Shown: positions 42,355 to 51,437, counted from the stretch's first letter. The stretch is 64,000 nucleotides of DNA from Paraherbaspirillum soli (GCF_042654985.1 NZ_JBHSMT010000013.1:62001-126000), one strand, 5' to 3'. Numbers and translations: made by a program. The notes: generated by a model not told the origin, from the letters alone.

Positions 42355-42379
42355 TGCTGGATTACGCGGTAATCCAGCA
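42355..42379. terminator. Hairpin after the CMD-like gene
   Basis: TGCTGGATTAC pairs perfectly with GTAATCCAGCA around GCG (11 bp), six bases after the stop codon. No T-run follows. Confidence 0.5.
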
Positions 42380-42420
42380 GATCCTGTTGTATCGCATTTT
42401 CCAGATTTGTCATCCGGAAG

Positions 42421-42464
42421 CGTCTGGCATATGAACACCTGGTAAGGTGTTCGACTGCCAGACG
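42421..42464. repeat. Long two-stem hairpin in a convergent gap
   Basis: CGTCTGGCA/TGCCAGACG (9 bp) and an inner GAACACCT/AGGTGTTC (8 bp) are separated by a symmetric 3x3 interior loop and closed by a GGTA tetraloop. It lies between convergent genes, separate from the hairpin at 42355. It may be the bidirectional transcript end or a small structured RNA. Confidence 0.5.
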
Positions 42465-42607
42465 ATGCGGCCATGGTGGCGGCCTTCGTAGCAAAAAACG
42501 TCGGTTGAAATTTGCAGTGATTGAAGTCTACGGGAGCAGGACGGGCCGGTGGAAATACCGATTCTGGATAGGGGTATAAGGAAAAACGATATCCAGGCAA
42601 TCAATCA

Positions 42608-43543
42608 CTAGCGAGGCAAAATCTTCGCATGCTGCCAGCGGCCGCTACGGCACAACTCATCGGTCACCTCCAGCACCAATCGCTCCACCGCCGCCGCCGC
42701 ATTGGTCAGCGGAATATTTTTTGATGCGCACAACGCGAGCGTGCGTGAAATGCTGGCGCCGCTGATGGTGTACGCGCGCATCTCGCCGCGCGCAATCTCC
42801 GCCAGCAGCGGCGCCACCGGCAGGATGGTGGCGCCGATATCGGCCAGGATGGCCGACTTCAGGATCGCGACGGAATTGATTTCAATCACGTTATCGAGAG
42901 CCAGGCCGGCCGTTCTGACGATGTTTTCGATGCGTGGCCGCACCCCGTGCTGCAAGCCCGGCAAGATCAGCGGCGCCTTGATGGCCCGGGTCAGCGTCAC
43001 CGAACGCCGCGCCGCTGCATATTGCGAGTCGGTGCGGGTGATGAACATCATTTCTTCTTCCACCAGCGGCGTCATCGCAAAAGTGCCCAATTGCCCGTCG
43101 TCGAACAACACCGCCAGATTGATGCGTCCGGTCTTCAATTGTTCGATCAAATTACCGGTCAGCTCTTCGGTCAGTTGCAGCGAGATATCGGGATATTTGG
43201 CGCGCACCGCCGTCAGCAATGGCAGCGCCAGCACCGCCGATACGCTTTGCGGGATACCCAGGGCAACGGTGCCGGTCGGCTTGTCGGTCGATTGCGCGAC
43301 CGCCGATTTGGCATCGCTGACCTGCTTCAGGATCGCTTGCGCGTGCTGGTAGAAGGTCTTGCCGGCGTCGGTCGCCATCACCCCTTGCGCCGAGCGATGC
43401 AGCAGCTGCGCTTCGAGTTCGTCCTCTAGTTGCTTGATCTGCTGGGTTAGCGCCGGTTGCGCAATATGCAGCACGCGCGCGGCGCGCGACAGCGAACCGT
43501 GATCGACAATGGCGACGAAATAACGCAGTTGACGCAACTCCAT
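42608..43543 (-). CDS. LysR-family regulator (Nac/Cbl-like)
   Basis: A 311-residue LysR-type regulator starting MELRQLRYFVAIVDHGSLSRAARVLHIAQPALTQQIKQLE, the signature of the Nac-like group of nitrogen and aromatic-catabolism regulators. The effector domain (about 90-295) follows. It is divergent from the MFS permease at 43845 across a 301-bp gap that holds a long inverted repeat. It probably controls that permease. Confidence 0.88.
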   Translation of the reverse strand: MELRQLRYFVAIVDHGSLSRAARVLHIAQPALTQQIKQLEDELEAQLLHRSAQGVMATDAGKTFYQHAQAILKQVSDAKSAVAQSTDKPTGTVALGIPQSVSAVLALPLLTAVRAKYPDISLQLTEELTGNLIEQLKTGRINLAVLFDDGQLGTFAMTPLVEEEMMFITRTDSQYAAARRSVTLTRAIKAPLILPGLQHGVRPRIENIVRTAGLALDNVIEINSVAILKSAILADIGATILPVAPLLAEIARGEMRAYTISGASISRTLALCASKNIPLTNAAAAVERLVLEVTDELCRSGRWQHAKILPR

Positions 43544-43723
43544 AAAACACCGGCCTCACTGATCTTGATTGAAAAATGATTCTTTGCTTACCCGTCGTGA
43601 AAGCGGGATAGCGGAGTGTAAACGACTTCCTGCGGCCGTCGCTGAACCGCGCATTGGCCAAGCCATGTGCGTGAAGTTACAATGCCGAACGGTTCCGAGA
43701 GCATATTTAAAATCCAACAACCT

Positions 43724-43819
43724 GTAGGGCGGAAAAGCGTAGCGCCTTCCGCCGTGCTCGATGCGTCAAACATTGGTGGTACATCCAACGGCGGAAGGCG
43801 CTACGCTTTTCCGCCCTAC
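43724..43819. repeat. REP/BIME-like inverted pair
   Basis: Two 31-bp arms (43724-43754 and 43789-43819), plus one more inner pair, are perfect reverse complements around a 32-bp middle. Each arm starts GTAGGGCGGAAAAGCGTAGC, close to the widespread GTAGGGCGGATAAGCG-type REP sequences found between genes in many bacteria. Such pairs are dispersed by REP-associated tyrosine transposases. It lies in the LysR-MFS gap. Only this one pair is in the window. Confidence 0.75.
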
Positions 43820-43844
43820 CTGCTAAACGAATGGATAGAGAGAC

Positions 43845-45158
43845 ATGCCCCCTACCCCAAGCTCAACTGCTGCACCTGCCGACAGCCATCCCGCATTTGA
43901 AGCCGCGACTTACGCCAAGGTGACCTGGCGCCTGATGCCGCTGCTGTTCCTGTGCTACGTCGCTTCCTATCTGGACAGGGTCAACGTCGGCTTCGCCAAG
44001 CTGCAAATGCTGAGCGATTTAAAGTTCAGCGAAACCATCTACGGCCTCGGCGCCGGAATTTTTTTCCTCGGCTATTTCATCTTCGAAATCCCCAGCAACA
44101 TGATCCTGCACCGGGTCGGCGCCCGACTCTGGATTGCCCGCATCATGATCACCTGGGGCGTCATTTCGGGCGCGATGATCTTTGTCGATAGTCCGACTTC
44201 GTTTTACGTCATGCGTTTTTTGCTGGGCGTGGCGGAAGCCGGTTTCTTCCCCGGCGTGATTCTCTATCTGACCTATTGGTATCCAGCCCACCGGCGCGGC
44301 AAGATGACCGCCTTGTTCATGACCGGCGTGCCGCTCTCCGGCGTCATCGGTGGTCCGCTGTCGGGCTGGATCATGCAAGCCATGCCCGGCCTGCACGGAT
44401 TGAGCGGATGGCAGTGGATGTTTATTCTTGAGGCGATTCCGTCGCTGCTGCTGGGCGTGCTGGTCATCTTTTATTTGAAGGACCACATCCGGGACGCCAA
44501 GTGGTTGAGCGAGGAGCAAAAACAACTGCTGGCATCGCAAGTGCAGGCTGAAGCCAGCCAAAAATCGGAAGAATCGCTGCGCCGTATGTTCGCCAATCCG
44601 AAGGTGTGGCTGATGGCGCTGATCTATTTTTGCTTCGTCATGGGCTTGTACGGCGTCAGCTTCTGGCTGCCGACCATCATCAAGACCACCGGCGTCACCG
44701 ATACCTTTCATATCGGTTTACTGACGGCGATTCCGTACGGGGTGTCGGCAGCGGCGATGATTTTGATCGGCCGCAGTGCCGACCTGCGGCGCGAACGGCG
44801 CTGGCACGTTGCGATTCCAGCGCTGCTGGGCAGCATCGGCCTGTTGCTGAGCACGGTGTACGACCATAACACCCTGCTCGCCATGAGCGCGCTGACGCTG
44901 GCGACGATAGGCATCATGAGCGTGCTGCCCCTGTTCTGGAGTTTACCCACCGCGTTTCTCGGCGGGGTCGCGGCGGCGGCCGGGATCGCGCTGATCAACT
45001 CGCTAGGCAACCTGGCCGGCTTCGTCAGCCCTTACCTGGTCGGCTGGCTCAAGGATCTGACCCATAGCACCAACAGCGGCATGTTCGTGCTGGCGGCGGC
45101 GCTGGTGATCGGGGCTTTGCTGACGCTGTCGGTGCCGGCACGCCTGGTAAATAAATAG
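43845..45158 (+). CDS. MFS transporter, anion:cation symporter (ACS) family
   Basis: A 437-residue major-facilitator permease with 12 transmembrane helices. The N-terminal motif YVASYLDRVNVGFAKLQM and the FFLGYFIFEIPSNMILHRVGARLWIARIMITWG segment are diagnostic of the ACS family, which imports organic anions such as tartrate, phthalate, 4-hydroxyphenylacetate or galactonate with protons. The substrate is not clear. It faces the Nac-like LysR gene, its likely regulator. No catabolic genes follow; the next gene is convergent. Confidence 0.9.
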   Translation: MPPTPSSTAAPADSHPAFEAATYAKVTWRLMPLLFLCYVASYLDRVNVGFAKLQMLSDLKFSETIYGLGAGIFFLGYFIFEIPSNMILHRVGARLWIARIMITWGVISGAMIFVDSPTSFYVMRFLLGVAEAGFFPGVILYLTYWYPAHRRGKMTALFMTGVPLSGVIGGPLSGWIMQAMPGLHGLSGWQWMFILEAIPSLLLGVLVIFYLKDHIRDAKWLSEEQKQLLASQVQAEASQKSEESLRRMFANPKVWLMALIYFCFVMGLYGVSFWLPTIIKTTGVTDTFHIGLLTAIPYGVSAAAMILIGRSADLRRERRWHVAIPALLGSIGLLLSTVYDHNTLLAMSALTLATIGIMSVLPLFWSLPTAFLGGVAAAAGIALINSLGNLAGFVSPYLVGWLKDLTHSTNSGMFVLAAALVIGALLTLSVPARLVNK

Positions 45159-45167
45159 TCCTGCCTG

Positions 45168-45608
45168 TTAAAGACGCACTGCTGAACGTCGCTTGATGAA
45201 CGTTTCGCGCAGCTTGTCGTAAGCCCAGTTAAACACCACGGTATAGGGCAGGAAGAACAGCAGCAAGCCGATGTCGAGCAGCAGCGCATCGAACCAGCTG
45301 ATCTTCAGCCACCATGCCGCCAGCGGCACTACCGCTGCCACCAGGCCGGCCTCGAATGCCACCGCGTGCATCACCCGCACCGCAAATGTCCGCACCAGCC
45401 CCCAGTGCCGCTCGACACGCTCGAACAGCGTGTTGAAGATCATGTTCCAGAGCATCGCAATCAGCGAAATCATCAATGTCAGCAAACCCGCGTGGGCCAT
45501 GGAGCTGCCCATGGCCCACGCCAATACCGGGGCGCAGATGGCCAACGCCAGGATTTCAAAAACCAGCGCATGCGCAGCACGTTCGATCCAGGATTTGTTC
45601 GTATTCAT
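45168..45608 (-). CDS. PACE-family efflux transporter (AceI-like)
   Basis: A 146-residue inner-membrane protein with four transmembrane helices arranged as two BTP (bacterial transmembrane pair) repeats: RAAHALVFEILALAICAPVLAWAMG and VMHAVAFEAGLVAAVVPLAAWWL, with the conserved glutamates in both. PACE proteins such as AceI expel chlorhexidine, acriflavine or short diamines. The start at 45608 gives the usual length. It is divergent from a LysR gene, the same layout as aceI with its LysR activator aceR. Confidence 0.88.
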   Translation of the reverse strand: MNTNKSWIERAAHALVFEILALAICAPVLAWAMGSSMAHAGLLTLMISLIAMLWNMIFNTLFERVERHWGLVRTFAVRVMHAVAFEAGLVAAVVPLAAWWLKISWFDALLLDIGLLLFFLPYTVVFNWAYDKLRETFIKRRSAVRL

Positions 45609-45716
45609 ACTTCCCCCTGTGTTATCCAGTTTCAACCCGGTCATTCTCCGGCAGTTCCCTGATACCATCAAAGCAATAACCATCGGCTAAACCGATACTT
45701 TAGAGAGTCATCAAGC

Positions 45717-46592
45717 ATGGGCCAATCTCTGGAATCACTCGTCATGTTTGTCGAAGCCGCCACGCTGGGCTCGTTTTCAGCCGCAGCGCGCAAACTCGGC
45801 AAACAGCAATCCACCGTCAGCGAAGCCATCGCCAACCTGGAAATCGACTTGGGACTGAGCTTGTTCGATCGCAGCACGCGCCGCCCTACGCTGACCGCAC
45901 ATGGTCAGGCGATGCTGGTCTATGCGCAGCAGGTGATGGAGGCCAGCGACCGGCTGCAGCGTTCGGCCCATCGCCTGGCCGAAGGCCTGGAACCGCAGCT
46001 GACGCTGGTGCTGTCCGATACCTATCAATCGGATCGGTTCGAGGCGATTCTCACCGAATTTGAAAAACGTTATCCCGAGCTGGAACTCGAATGCATGATT
46101 GCCGAGCACAACGACGTGGTGGCGCTGGTGCAAGAGGGCCGCGCCCATCTTGGCCTGGTGGCGGCGCAGCCGGACTACCCGCCGGATATCGGTTTCGAAT
46201 CCATCGCCGAACGCTCCGCCATCGGCCTTTACGTCGGCAAGCGGCACCCGCTGGCGAGCGCGCCGCACGTCACCACCGAAATGCTGCATCAGGCACGCGA
46301 GCTGCGCCTCAACACTTATCTCGACGACGTTGTGCAACGCCGTCGCGGCAAGTGCTGGTCGGCCTCTAGTTATCTGCTATTGCTGGAAATGACCGAGCTG
46401 GGTTTTGGCTGGGCCGAACTGCCGCGCTGGCTGGCAAAGCGTTTTGCCGCTGACGGCCTGCTCGAACTACGGGTGCGCGGCTGGCCCAAGAGCATACAGG
46501 TGGATGCGCTATGGTCGCGCCGCCATGGGCTTGGACCGGCTGGCGGCTGGTTGCTAGATACGCTGTTGGCGCCGTGCATCGGCGACGCTTAA
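45717..46592 (+). CDS. LysR-family regulator divergent from the PACE pump
   Basis: A 291-residue LysR-type regulator: helix-turn-helix at about residues 5-63 (GSFSAAARKLGKQQSTVSEAIANLE) and an effector domain to about 290. It is separated from the PACE gene by 108 bp. By analogy with AceR it probably activates the pump gene when its substrate is present. Confidence 0.87.
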   Translation: MGQSLESLVMFVEAATLGSFSAAARKLGKQQSTVSEAIANLEIDLGLSLFDRSTRRPTLTAHGQAMLVYAQQVMEASDRLQRSAHRLAEGLEPQLTLVLSDTYQSDRFEAILTEFEKRYPELELECMIAEHNDVVALVQEGRAHLGLVAAQPDYPPDIGFESIAERSAIGLYVGKRHPLASAPHVTTEMLHQARELRLNTYLDDVVQRRRGKCWSASSYLLLLEMTELGFGWAELPRWLAKRFAADGLLELRVRGWPKSIQVDALWSRRHGLGPAGGWLLDTLLAPCIGDA

Positions 46593-46636
46593 AGGGCACC
46601 TAAATCCGCACAATGATCTGTTGACAGGCTTATCGC

Positions 46637-46751
46637 CACCTCTAAAAACCGTAGCGAGCGGCTCAAGGTCGAGGCGAGAAGCGGAGCCGTACGGAGGTAC
46701 GGTGAGCATCGCAGCCCCGAGATTGAGTCGCGCAGTAGGTTTTTAGAGGTG
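46637..46751 (-). repeat. Dispersed TIR element, full copy C
   Basis: A 115-bp copy inverted relative to A and B. Its ends CACCTCTAAAAACC and GGTTTTTAGAGGTG are perfect 14-bp inverted repeats; the interior shows GTAGCGAGCGGC, GAGCCGTACGGAGGTACGG and CATCGCAGCCCCGAGATTGA, complementary to the interiors of A and B. It lies 44 bp after the LysR stop in a convergent gap. Confidence 0.75.
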
Positions 46752-46769
46752 GCTTCAGACAATAAAAAA

Positions 46770-46792
46770 CCCGCTCGCCTTACGGCAGCGGG
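46770..46792 (-). terminator. Rho-independent terminator of the acid phosphatase gene
   Basis: CCCGCT and AGCGGG pair with an inner GCC/GGC around TTAC. On the minus strand the stem is followed by TTTTTT. It lies about 130 bases after the phosphatase stop codon. Confidence 0.75.
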
Positions 46793-46921
46793 CTAAACCC
46801 CTCGGAGACGTCGAGGAGGGAGACAAAGACATCAACAGATTTTAACGGATCCGCAAAAATATATCCACACGGAAATATTCTTACGCCCTCCAGTCACCTC
46901 TATTGAATGTCCCGTGTGTCG

Positions 46922-48520
46922 TTAATCCTGGCTATACACCAGCGCTCCGGTCAGGTCGCCAATCGGCTTGCCGCCAGTTGCCGCGATTGCCTTGTCGCGT
47001 GCAGCGATGCCGTCCAGCACTGGCAGCGACCAGCGGCGGGTGATGAAGCGCAGAATCGATGACGTGTCGTACAAGCTCGAATCGACATAGCCTTTCTTGG
47101 CGAACGGCGACACGATGATCGCCGGCACGCGTGAACCCGGGCCCCATTTGTCGGCCTTCGGCGGCGCCGCATGATCCCAGAATCCGCCGTTTTCGTCATA
47201 CGTCACAACGATCAGCATATGGCCCCATTGCGGACTTTGCTTGAGCTTGTTGATGACATCGGCGATATGCGCGTCGCCGGAGGCGATATCGGCATAACCG
47301 GAATGCTGGTTCAAATTGCCTTGCGGCTTGTAGAAGGTTACCGACGGCAATTTGCCGGCCGCCGCATCGCTCAGGAACTGGCTATCGAAGTCCCTCAAAT
47401 GCTTGGCACGGTAATCGGCATGCGTGACCGGGTCCATGTTCGCAAAATAATTGAACGGCTGATGATGGAATTGGAAATTCGGCACCGGGACGCCGAACTT
47501 GCGGTCGCTGGTGGCGGCCGCGAGCGAGGCGTTCCAGGCACCGGCATACCAGGCCCAGTCGACCCCTTTATCAGACAACAGATCGCCGATGTTCTTTTGC
47601 GTCTGCGGCGGCAAGGTCGACGGCATGCTGGTATCGGCATACAACTTGCTGGCATCTGCTGCGGCAGGCTTGACGTTACTCGGCTGATAAGGCGGCTGCA
47701 TGGTGTTGACCGCATAGAACATGCCGTTGGCATCGGCCGGCGTCAACGCGCCGTCATTCAGGTATTTCGGCGCGCCGTTCAGGACCGAGGTTGGCGAACC
47801 CGGAGCCGGTGTCAGCCGTAAGAAATTACCGTTGGCATCGACGTCGATCTTGGAGATCAAGCCGCTGGCGACGGATTTGTCGGCATTCGGATATTGCGGG
47901 ATACAGGCGCAGATCAGGAACTGATGCGACAGGAACGATCCGCCGAATGCGCCGATAAAGAAGTTGTCGGCCAATGTGTACTGTTTGGCAAGCTGCCACA
48001 TGGCCGATTTGCTGCCATCGTAATAGCCCATGGTCATACCGCCGGCATCGGAGTAAGCCGCAAACTTATCGTTGTTGCCGCCGTTGATCTGCATCTGGTT
48101 GTTATAGAAGCGGTGCACCAGATCACGCGTGATCACCGTGCTGTCCAGGTTGAAGCCGCTGGCGCTATCGAGCTGGAACGGCTGGTTAGGCAGGTTGGCC
48201 GATTGCGCCTGAGTGACTACCTTGCTTTGTCCGGGCACGGTCATGCCGCCCCAGGTCGGCGGCAATACCGGCAAGGTGGAGCCATCGAAATCTTTTTGCG
48301 GCACATATTGGATTTTGGAACTCGGATTGACGCCGGGGATGCCGTTGGCACCCGGAAACAGGCCGTAAAGAGTATCAAAGCCGCGGTTCTCCGCGTAAAT
48401 CACGACAACGGTATCGATTTGATTGATCCCATCGGCAGTGACAGTGCTTGACCCGCCGCAAGCACCCAGGCCGACCGCAAGCGCGGCAGAGAGCAAGGAC
48501 AAGCGAAAAATGCGATTCAT
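46922..48520 (-). CDS. Acid phosphatase / phosphoesterase (AcpA-like, phospholipase C superfamily)
   Basis: A 532-residue secreted lipoprotein: signal sequence MNRIFRLSLLSAALAVGLGAC with Cys21 as lipidation site. The phosphoesterase domain starts IDTVVVIYAENRGFDTLYG, where the conserved metal ligands Glu/Asn are seen, and later has VTYDENGGFWDHAAPP and SPFAKKGYVDSSLYDTSSILRFI, typical of the AcpA/phospholipase C family. Substrates are probably phosphomonoesters outside the cell. A Pho-box-like sequence precedes it, suggesting induction under phosphate starvation. A terminator follows. Confidence 0.85.
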   Translation of the reverse strand: MNRIFRLSLLSAALAVGLGACGGSSTVTADGINQIDTVVVIYAENRGFDTLYGLFPGANGIPGVNPSSKIQYVPQKDFDGSTLPVLPPTWGGMTVPGQSKVVTQAQSANLPNQPFQLDSASGFNLDSTVITRDLVHRFYNNQMQINGGNNDKFAAYSDAGGMTMGYYDGSKSAMWQLAKQYTLADNFFIGAFGGSFLSHQFLICACIPQYPNADKSVASGLISKIDVDANGNFLRLTPAPGSPTSVLNGAPKYLNDGALTPADANGMFYAVNTMQPPYQPSNVKPAAADASKLYADTSMPSTLPPQTQKNIGDLLSDKGVDWAWYAGAWNASLAAATSDRKFGVPVPNFQFHHQPFNYFANMDPVTHADYRAKHLRDFDSQFLSDAAAGKLPSVTFYKPQGNLNQHSGYADIASGDAHIADVINKLKQSPQWGHMLIVVTYDENGGFWDHAAPPKADKWGPGSRVPAIIVSPFAKKGYVDSSLYDTSSILRFITRRWSLPVLDGIAARDKAIAATGGKPIGDLTGALVYSQD

Positions 48521-48563
48521 AGTTCCCCCTTATTGTTAGAAGGCAATATGATACCAATCAACA

Positions 48564-48581
48564 ATGACCGGCCGATGACAA
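48564..48581 (-). promoter_or_regulatory. Pho box upstream of the acid phosphatase
   Basis: On the minus strand TTGTCAT-CGGC-CGGTCAT matches the PhoB consensus CTGTCAT-N4-CTGTCAT at 12 of 14 positions. It lies 44 bases upstream of the phosphatase start codon. Confidence 0.6.
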
Positions 48582-48617
48582 ACTCGCACTATTTTTTCAG
48601 GGCAGCAATTATTCTTC

Positions 48618-48635
48618 GCGTCATTGTTTTGTCAT
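48618..48635 (+). promoter_or_regulatory. Pho box upstream of the di-haem peroxidase
   Basis: GCGTCAT-TGTT-TTGTCAT matches the PhoB consensus at 11 of 14 positions, on the opposite strand from the neighbouring site. It ends 24 bases before the peroxidase ATG. Confidence 0.5.
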
Positions 48636-48659
48636 CAATGCATGCTAGTCTCCCCCACC

Positions 48660-49919
48660 ATGAAACTAAAACAACTACTCATTGCCGCCGCCGCAACCGG
48701 ACTCGCCCTCATCGGCTGGCAAGTTAACCGGGCCAGCGTATCCGCCCCCCAGTCAAGCCCCGCCCCCGCTTATCGTCAAGCCGCTTATGCGCCGCAGAAG
48801 ACCCGGCCGACGGTGGAGGCGATGACCAATCTTGGACGCTTGATGTTTTTCGACCCGGCCTTGTCGGCATCGGGAAAACAAGCTTGCGCCACCTGCCACA
48901 GCCCCGACCATGCGTTCGGCCCGCCCAACGATTTATCGGTGCAACTGGGCGGAAAAGACATGACGCTGGTCGGCACCCGTGCCGTGCCGTCGCTGCGTTA
49001 TATGCAGAACGTGCCGCCGTTCACCGAGCACTATCATGACGATGATGGCGACGACAGCATCGATGCCGGGCCGACCGGCGGCCGGACCTGGGATGGGCGC
49101 GCGGATTCGGCGCATGACCAGGCCCGGATTCCGCTGCTGGCGATCCATGAAATGGGCAATGCCAGCCAGGCCGAGGTGGTCGGAAAACTGAAAAAAGCCA
49201 GCTATGCAGGACAGTTTCGCGCCGCTTTCGGCAATGATGTTTTCGATCGGACTGAGCAAGCATTCCAATCGGCATTGATGGCGCTGGAGGTATTCCAGGA
49301 AAGTCCCGTCGACTTTTACCCGTACAGCAGCAAGTACGATGCTTTTCTGCGCAAGCAGGTAGAACTGAGCCCGCAGGAATTGCGCGGCCTGGCGCTATTC
49401 AACGATGAGCGCAAAGGCAATTGCGCCTCCTGCCATATCAGCGCGGTAATGCCGAATGGCGCATTCCCGCAATTCACCGATTACGGATTGATCGCGATCG
49501 GCGTCCCCCGCAACAAAAAGATCCAGGCCAATGCCGATCCGGCCTACTTCGATCTGGGCCTGTGCGGACCCGACCGCACCGATTTCACCGACAGGAAAGA
49601 CTATTGCGGACGCTTCAAAACGCCGACCTTGCGCAATGTCGCCTTGCGCCACACTTTTTTCCACAACGGAGTTTTCCACAACCTGGAGGAAGTCATGCGG
49701 TTTTACGTCCAGCGCGATACCCATCCGGAAAAATGGTACCCGCGCAATCACGCTGGCAAGGTACAAAAATTCGATGACCTGCCGCCGGCATACCACGGCA
49801 ATGTGAACGTCGAACCGCCATTTGACCGTCAGCCCGGCGATCAGCCGGCGCTGTCGGATGCCGAAATCAAGGATGTGATCGCCTTCATGAAAACGCTGAC
49901 CGACGGTTATCGGCCTTAG
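48660..49919 (+). CDS. Di-haem cytochrome c peroxidase / MauG-family protein
   Basis: A 419-residue periplasmic protein: a hydrophobic signal sequence (about 5-20) is followed by two haem c sites, CATCH (76-80) and CASCH (255-259), the spacing of the bacterial cytochrome c peroxidase/MauG family. Members reduce hydrogen peroxide with electrons from cytochrome c or modify substrates radically. I chose the ATG at 48660, directly before the signal; no clear ribosome site precedes it. It is divergent from the acid phosphatase, with Pho boxes for both, so it may be part of a phosphate-starvation response. Confidence 0.88.
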   Translation: MKLKQLLIAAAATGLALIGWQVNRASVSAPQSSPAPAYRQAAYAPQKTRPTVEAMTNLGRLMFFDPALSASGKQACATCHSPDHAFGPPNDLSVQLGGKDMTLVGTRAVPSLRYMQNVPPFTEHYHDDDGDDSIDAGPTGGRTWDGRADSAHDQARIPLLAIHEMGNASQAEVVGKLKKASYAGQFRAAFGNDVFDRTEQAFQSALMALEVFQESPVDFYPYSSKYDAFLRKQVELSPQELRGLALFNDERKGNCASCHISAVMPNGAFPQFTDYGLIAIGVPRNKKIQANADPAYFDLGLCGPDRTDFTDRKDYCGRFKTPTLRNVALRHTFFHNGVFHNLEEVMRFYVQRDTHPEKWYPRNHAGKVQKFDDLPPAYHGNVNVEPPFDRQPGDQPALSDAEIKDVIAFMKTLTDGYRP

Positions 49920-49932
49920 TAGTTCACTAGAA

Positions 49933-50829
49933 CTATCGGATCAAATCCCGCAGCGCATCATCGAGCGTCGGGAACGAAAAGCGATAGCCGATCGCCTCCA
50001 GCTTGGCGGGCAGCACCCGTTGACCGCCGAGCAGCAAATAGGCCCGGCTGCCCAGCAAAAGCCGCATCAACCAGCCGGGAGCCACAAACACGGCCGGGCG
50101 ATGCAGGGCGTGCGCCAGTTTGCTCGTGAACTCCGCATTGGTGACTGCTTCGGGCGCGTTCATGTTAAACGGTCCGCGCGCATCGGAGTTCTCCAGCAGC
50201 TGGAGCACGATGGCCACGTAATCGTCTATGTGAATCCAGCTCATCCACTGCCTGCCGTCGCCGATCCGGGCGCCCAGGCCCAGCCTGAACGGGAGCAGCA
50301 TGCGCCCCAGAAACCCACCAGTGCCATCGAGCACCAATCCGGTGCGCAAGGTACAGACCCTGACATTGAAAGCCGCCGCCCTTTGAGCGGCCTGCTCCCA
50401 TGCTTTACATAATTCTGAACTGAAGGCTGGCGAAGGTCCGGCAGACTCGCTCAATTTGATATCGCCGCGATCGCCGTAATAGCCAACCGCGGAACCGCTC
50501 AGGAGAGTGGCAGGCTTGACTCTTGCGCCTTCTATCCGGCGCACCAGTTCCTCGGTCAATACAACGCGGCTTTGCCACAATTTGGTTTTTCGTTGCTCGG
50601 TCCAGCGCGCATCGACGATGGGTTCACCAGCCAAATTGATGACGGCATCGAACATGTCGTCCGGCCCCCATTCAGCCAGCGAGGCTATTGGCGTTACGGC
50701 TGGCCCGCATTTGTCTTTGACTGATTCCGGCTTTCGGCTGAATACCGATATTTCATGACCTTCTCGCAGTAAAGCGGCGCATAAGCGCCGCCCGATCAAA
50801 CCAGTTCCGCCGGTAATGAGAACGCGCAT
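49933..50829 (-). CDS. TIGR01777-type SDR epimerase (YfcH-like)
   Basis: A 298-residue extended short-chain dehydrogenase-like protein: N-terminal MRVLITGGTGLIGRRLCAALLREGHEISVFSR with the NAD(P)-binding GGTGLIG, the LSGSAVGYYGDRGD segment and the C-terminal DUF1731 region LPAKLEAIGYRFSFPTLDDALRDL. The family is common, but its reaction is unknown. It is convergent with the peroxidase gene, 13 bp apart. Confidence 0.88.
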   Translation of the reverse strand: MRVLITGGTGLIGRRLCAALLREGHEISVFSRKPESVKDKCGPAVTPIASLAEWGPDDMFDAVINLAGEPIVDARWTEQRKTKLWQSRVVLTEELVRRIEGARVKPATLLSGSAVGYYGDRGDIKLSESAGPSPAFSSELCKAWEQAAQRAAAFNVRVCTLRTGLVLDGTGGFLGRMLLPFRLGLGARIGDGRQWMSWIHIDDYVAIVLQLLENSDARGPFNMNAPEAVTNAEFTSKLAHALHRPAVFVAPGWLMRLLLGSRAYLLLGGQRVLPAKLEAIGYRFSFPTLDDALRDLIR

Positions 50830-51093
50830 GTCAATCTGCTCCGCAATGCCATTGCTGCAATATACGCCAAAGCATCCGCAGCGGAGAATGAAGGCGCTGG
50901 TGCGAATTGACCGCTGCGCCGGTTCTGGCCGACCGATTGTGCTGATCCGCGCTGCCCCATCCTGATGGCGTTGATCTCACGGTTCATGAATGACCGACTG
51001 ATGCGTGTTGCGACGGACAGCAACGACTCAAAGCGGACATTCAACCATCTACTTCTATCTTCAAGACATTCGCCTGTTGTATGGCAAAGGCCC

Positions 51094-51411
51094 TCAAGAA
51101 GTTTGCTGTGCCAATATCGCCGACAACAAGCCTGGAAAGCGACCTTCAATGTCCGCACGTCGTAGTGTATTCATATGATTCGTGCCGCTGCTCTCCGTGA
51201 ACACCAATCCAGCTTCACGCAACACCTTGAAATGATGAGAGACAGTGGACTTGGGACGTCCTCCGTCCAGCTCACCGCAGGTTGCTGCCTCAACGCAAGC
51301 AAGATGTCGAACGATGTCGAGTCGAATGGAGTCGCTCAATGCGTACAGCACACGTTCGAGGGAAAACTCACTAGCGGCAGGATGTTTGAATGGGCGCATG
51401 AGCACCATCAT
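51094..51411 (-). CDS. ArsR-family regulator
   Basis: A 105-residue ArsR/SmtB-type winged-helix regulator (SLERVLYALSDSIRLDIVRHLACVEAATCGELDGGRPKSTVSHHFKVLREAGLVFTESSGTNHMNTLR). The recognition helix KSTVSHHFKVLREAGL is classic. Two cysteines (VEAATCGEL and RHLACV) could be reactive sensors. The start is one of several ATGs (51411, 51408, 51399). It is divergent from the Old Yellow Enzyme gene and likely represses it. Confidence 0.83.
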   Translation of the reverse strand: MMVLMRPFKHPAASEFSLERVLYALSDSIRLDIVRHLACVEAATCGELDGGRPKSTVSHHFKVLREAGLVFTESSGTNHMNTLRRADIEGRFPGLLSAILAQQTS

Positions 51412-51437
51412 ACACTTTGGATTATAATTATTCCATT

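Noticed and set aside
50796..51158. 120-codon minus-strand frame between the SDR and ArsR genes
   Set aside because: It overlaps both real genes, has no ribosome site or recognisable domain, and its composition (Arg/Ser/Cys-rich) is not coding-like.
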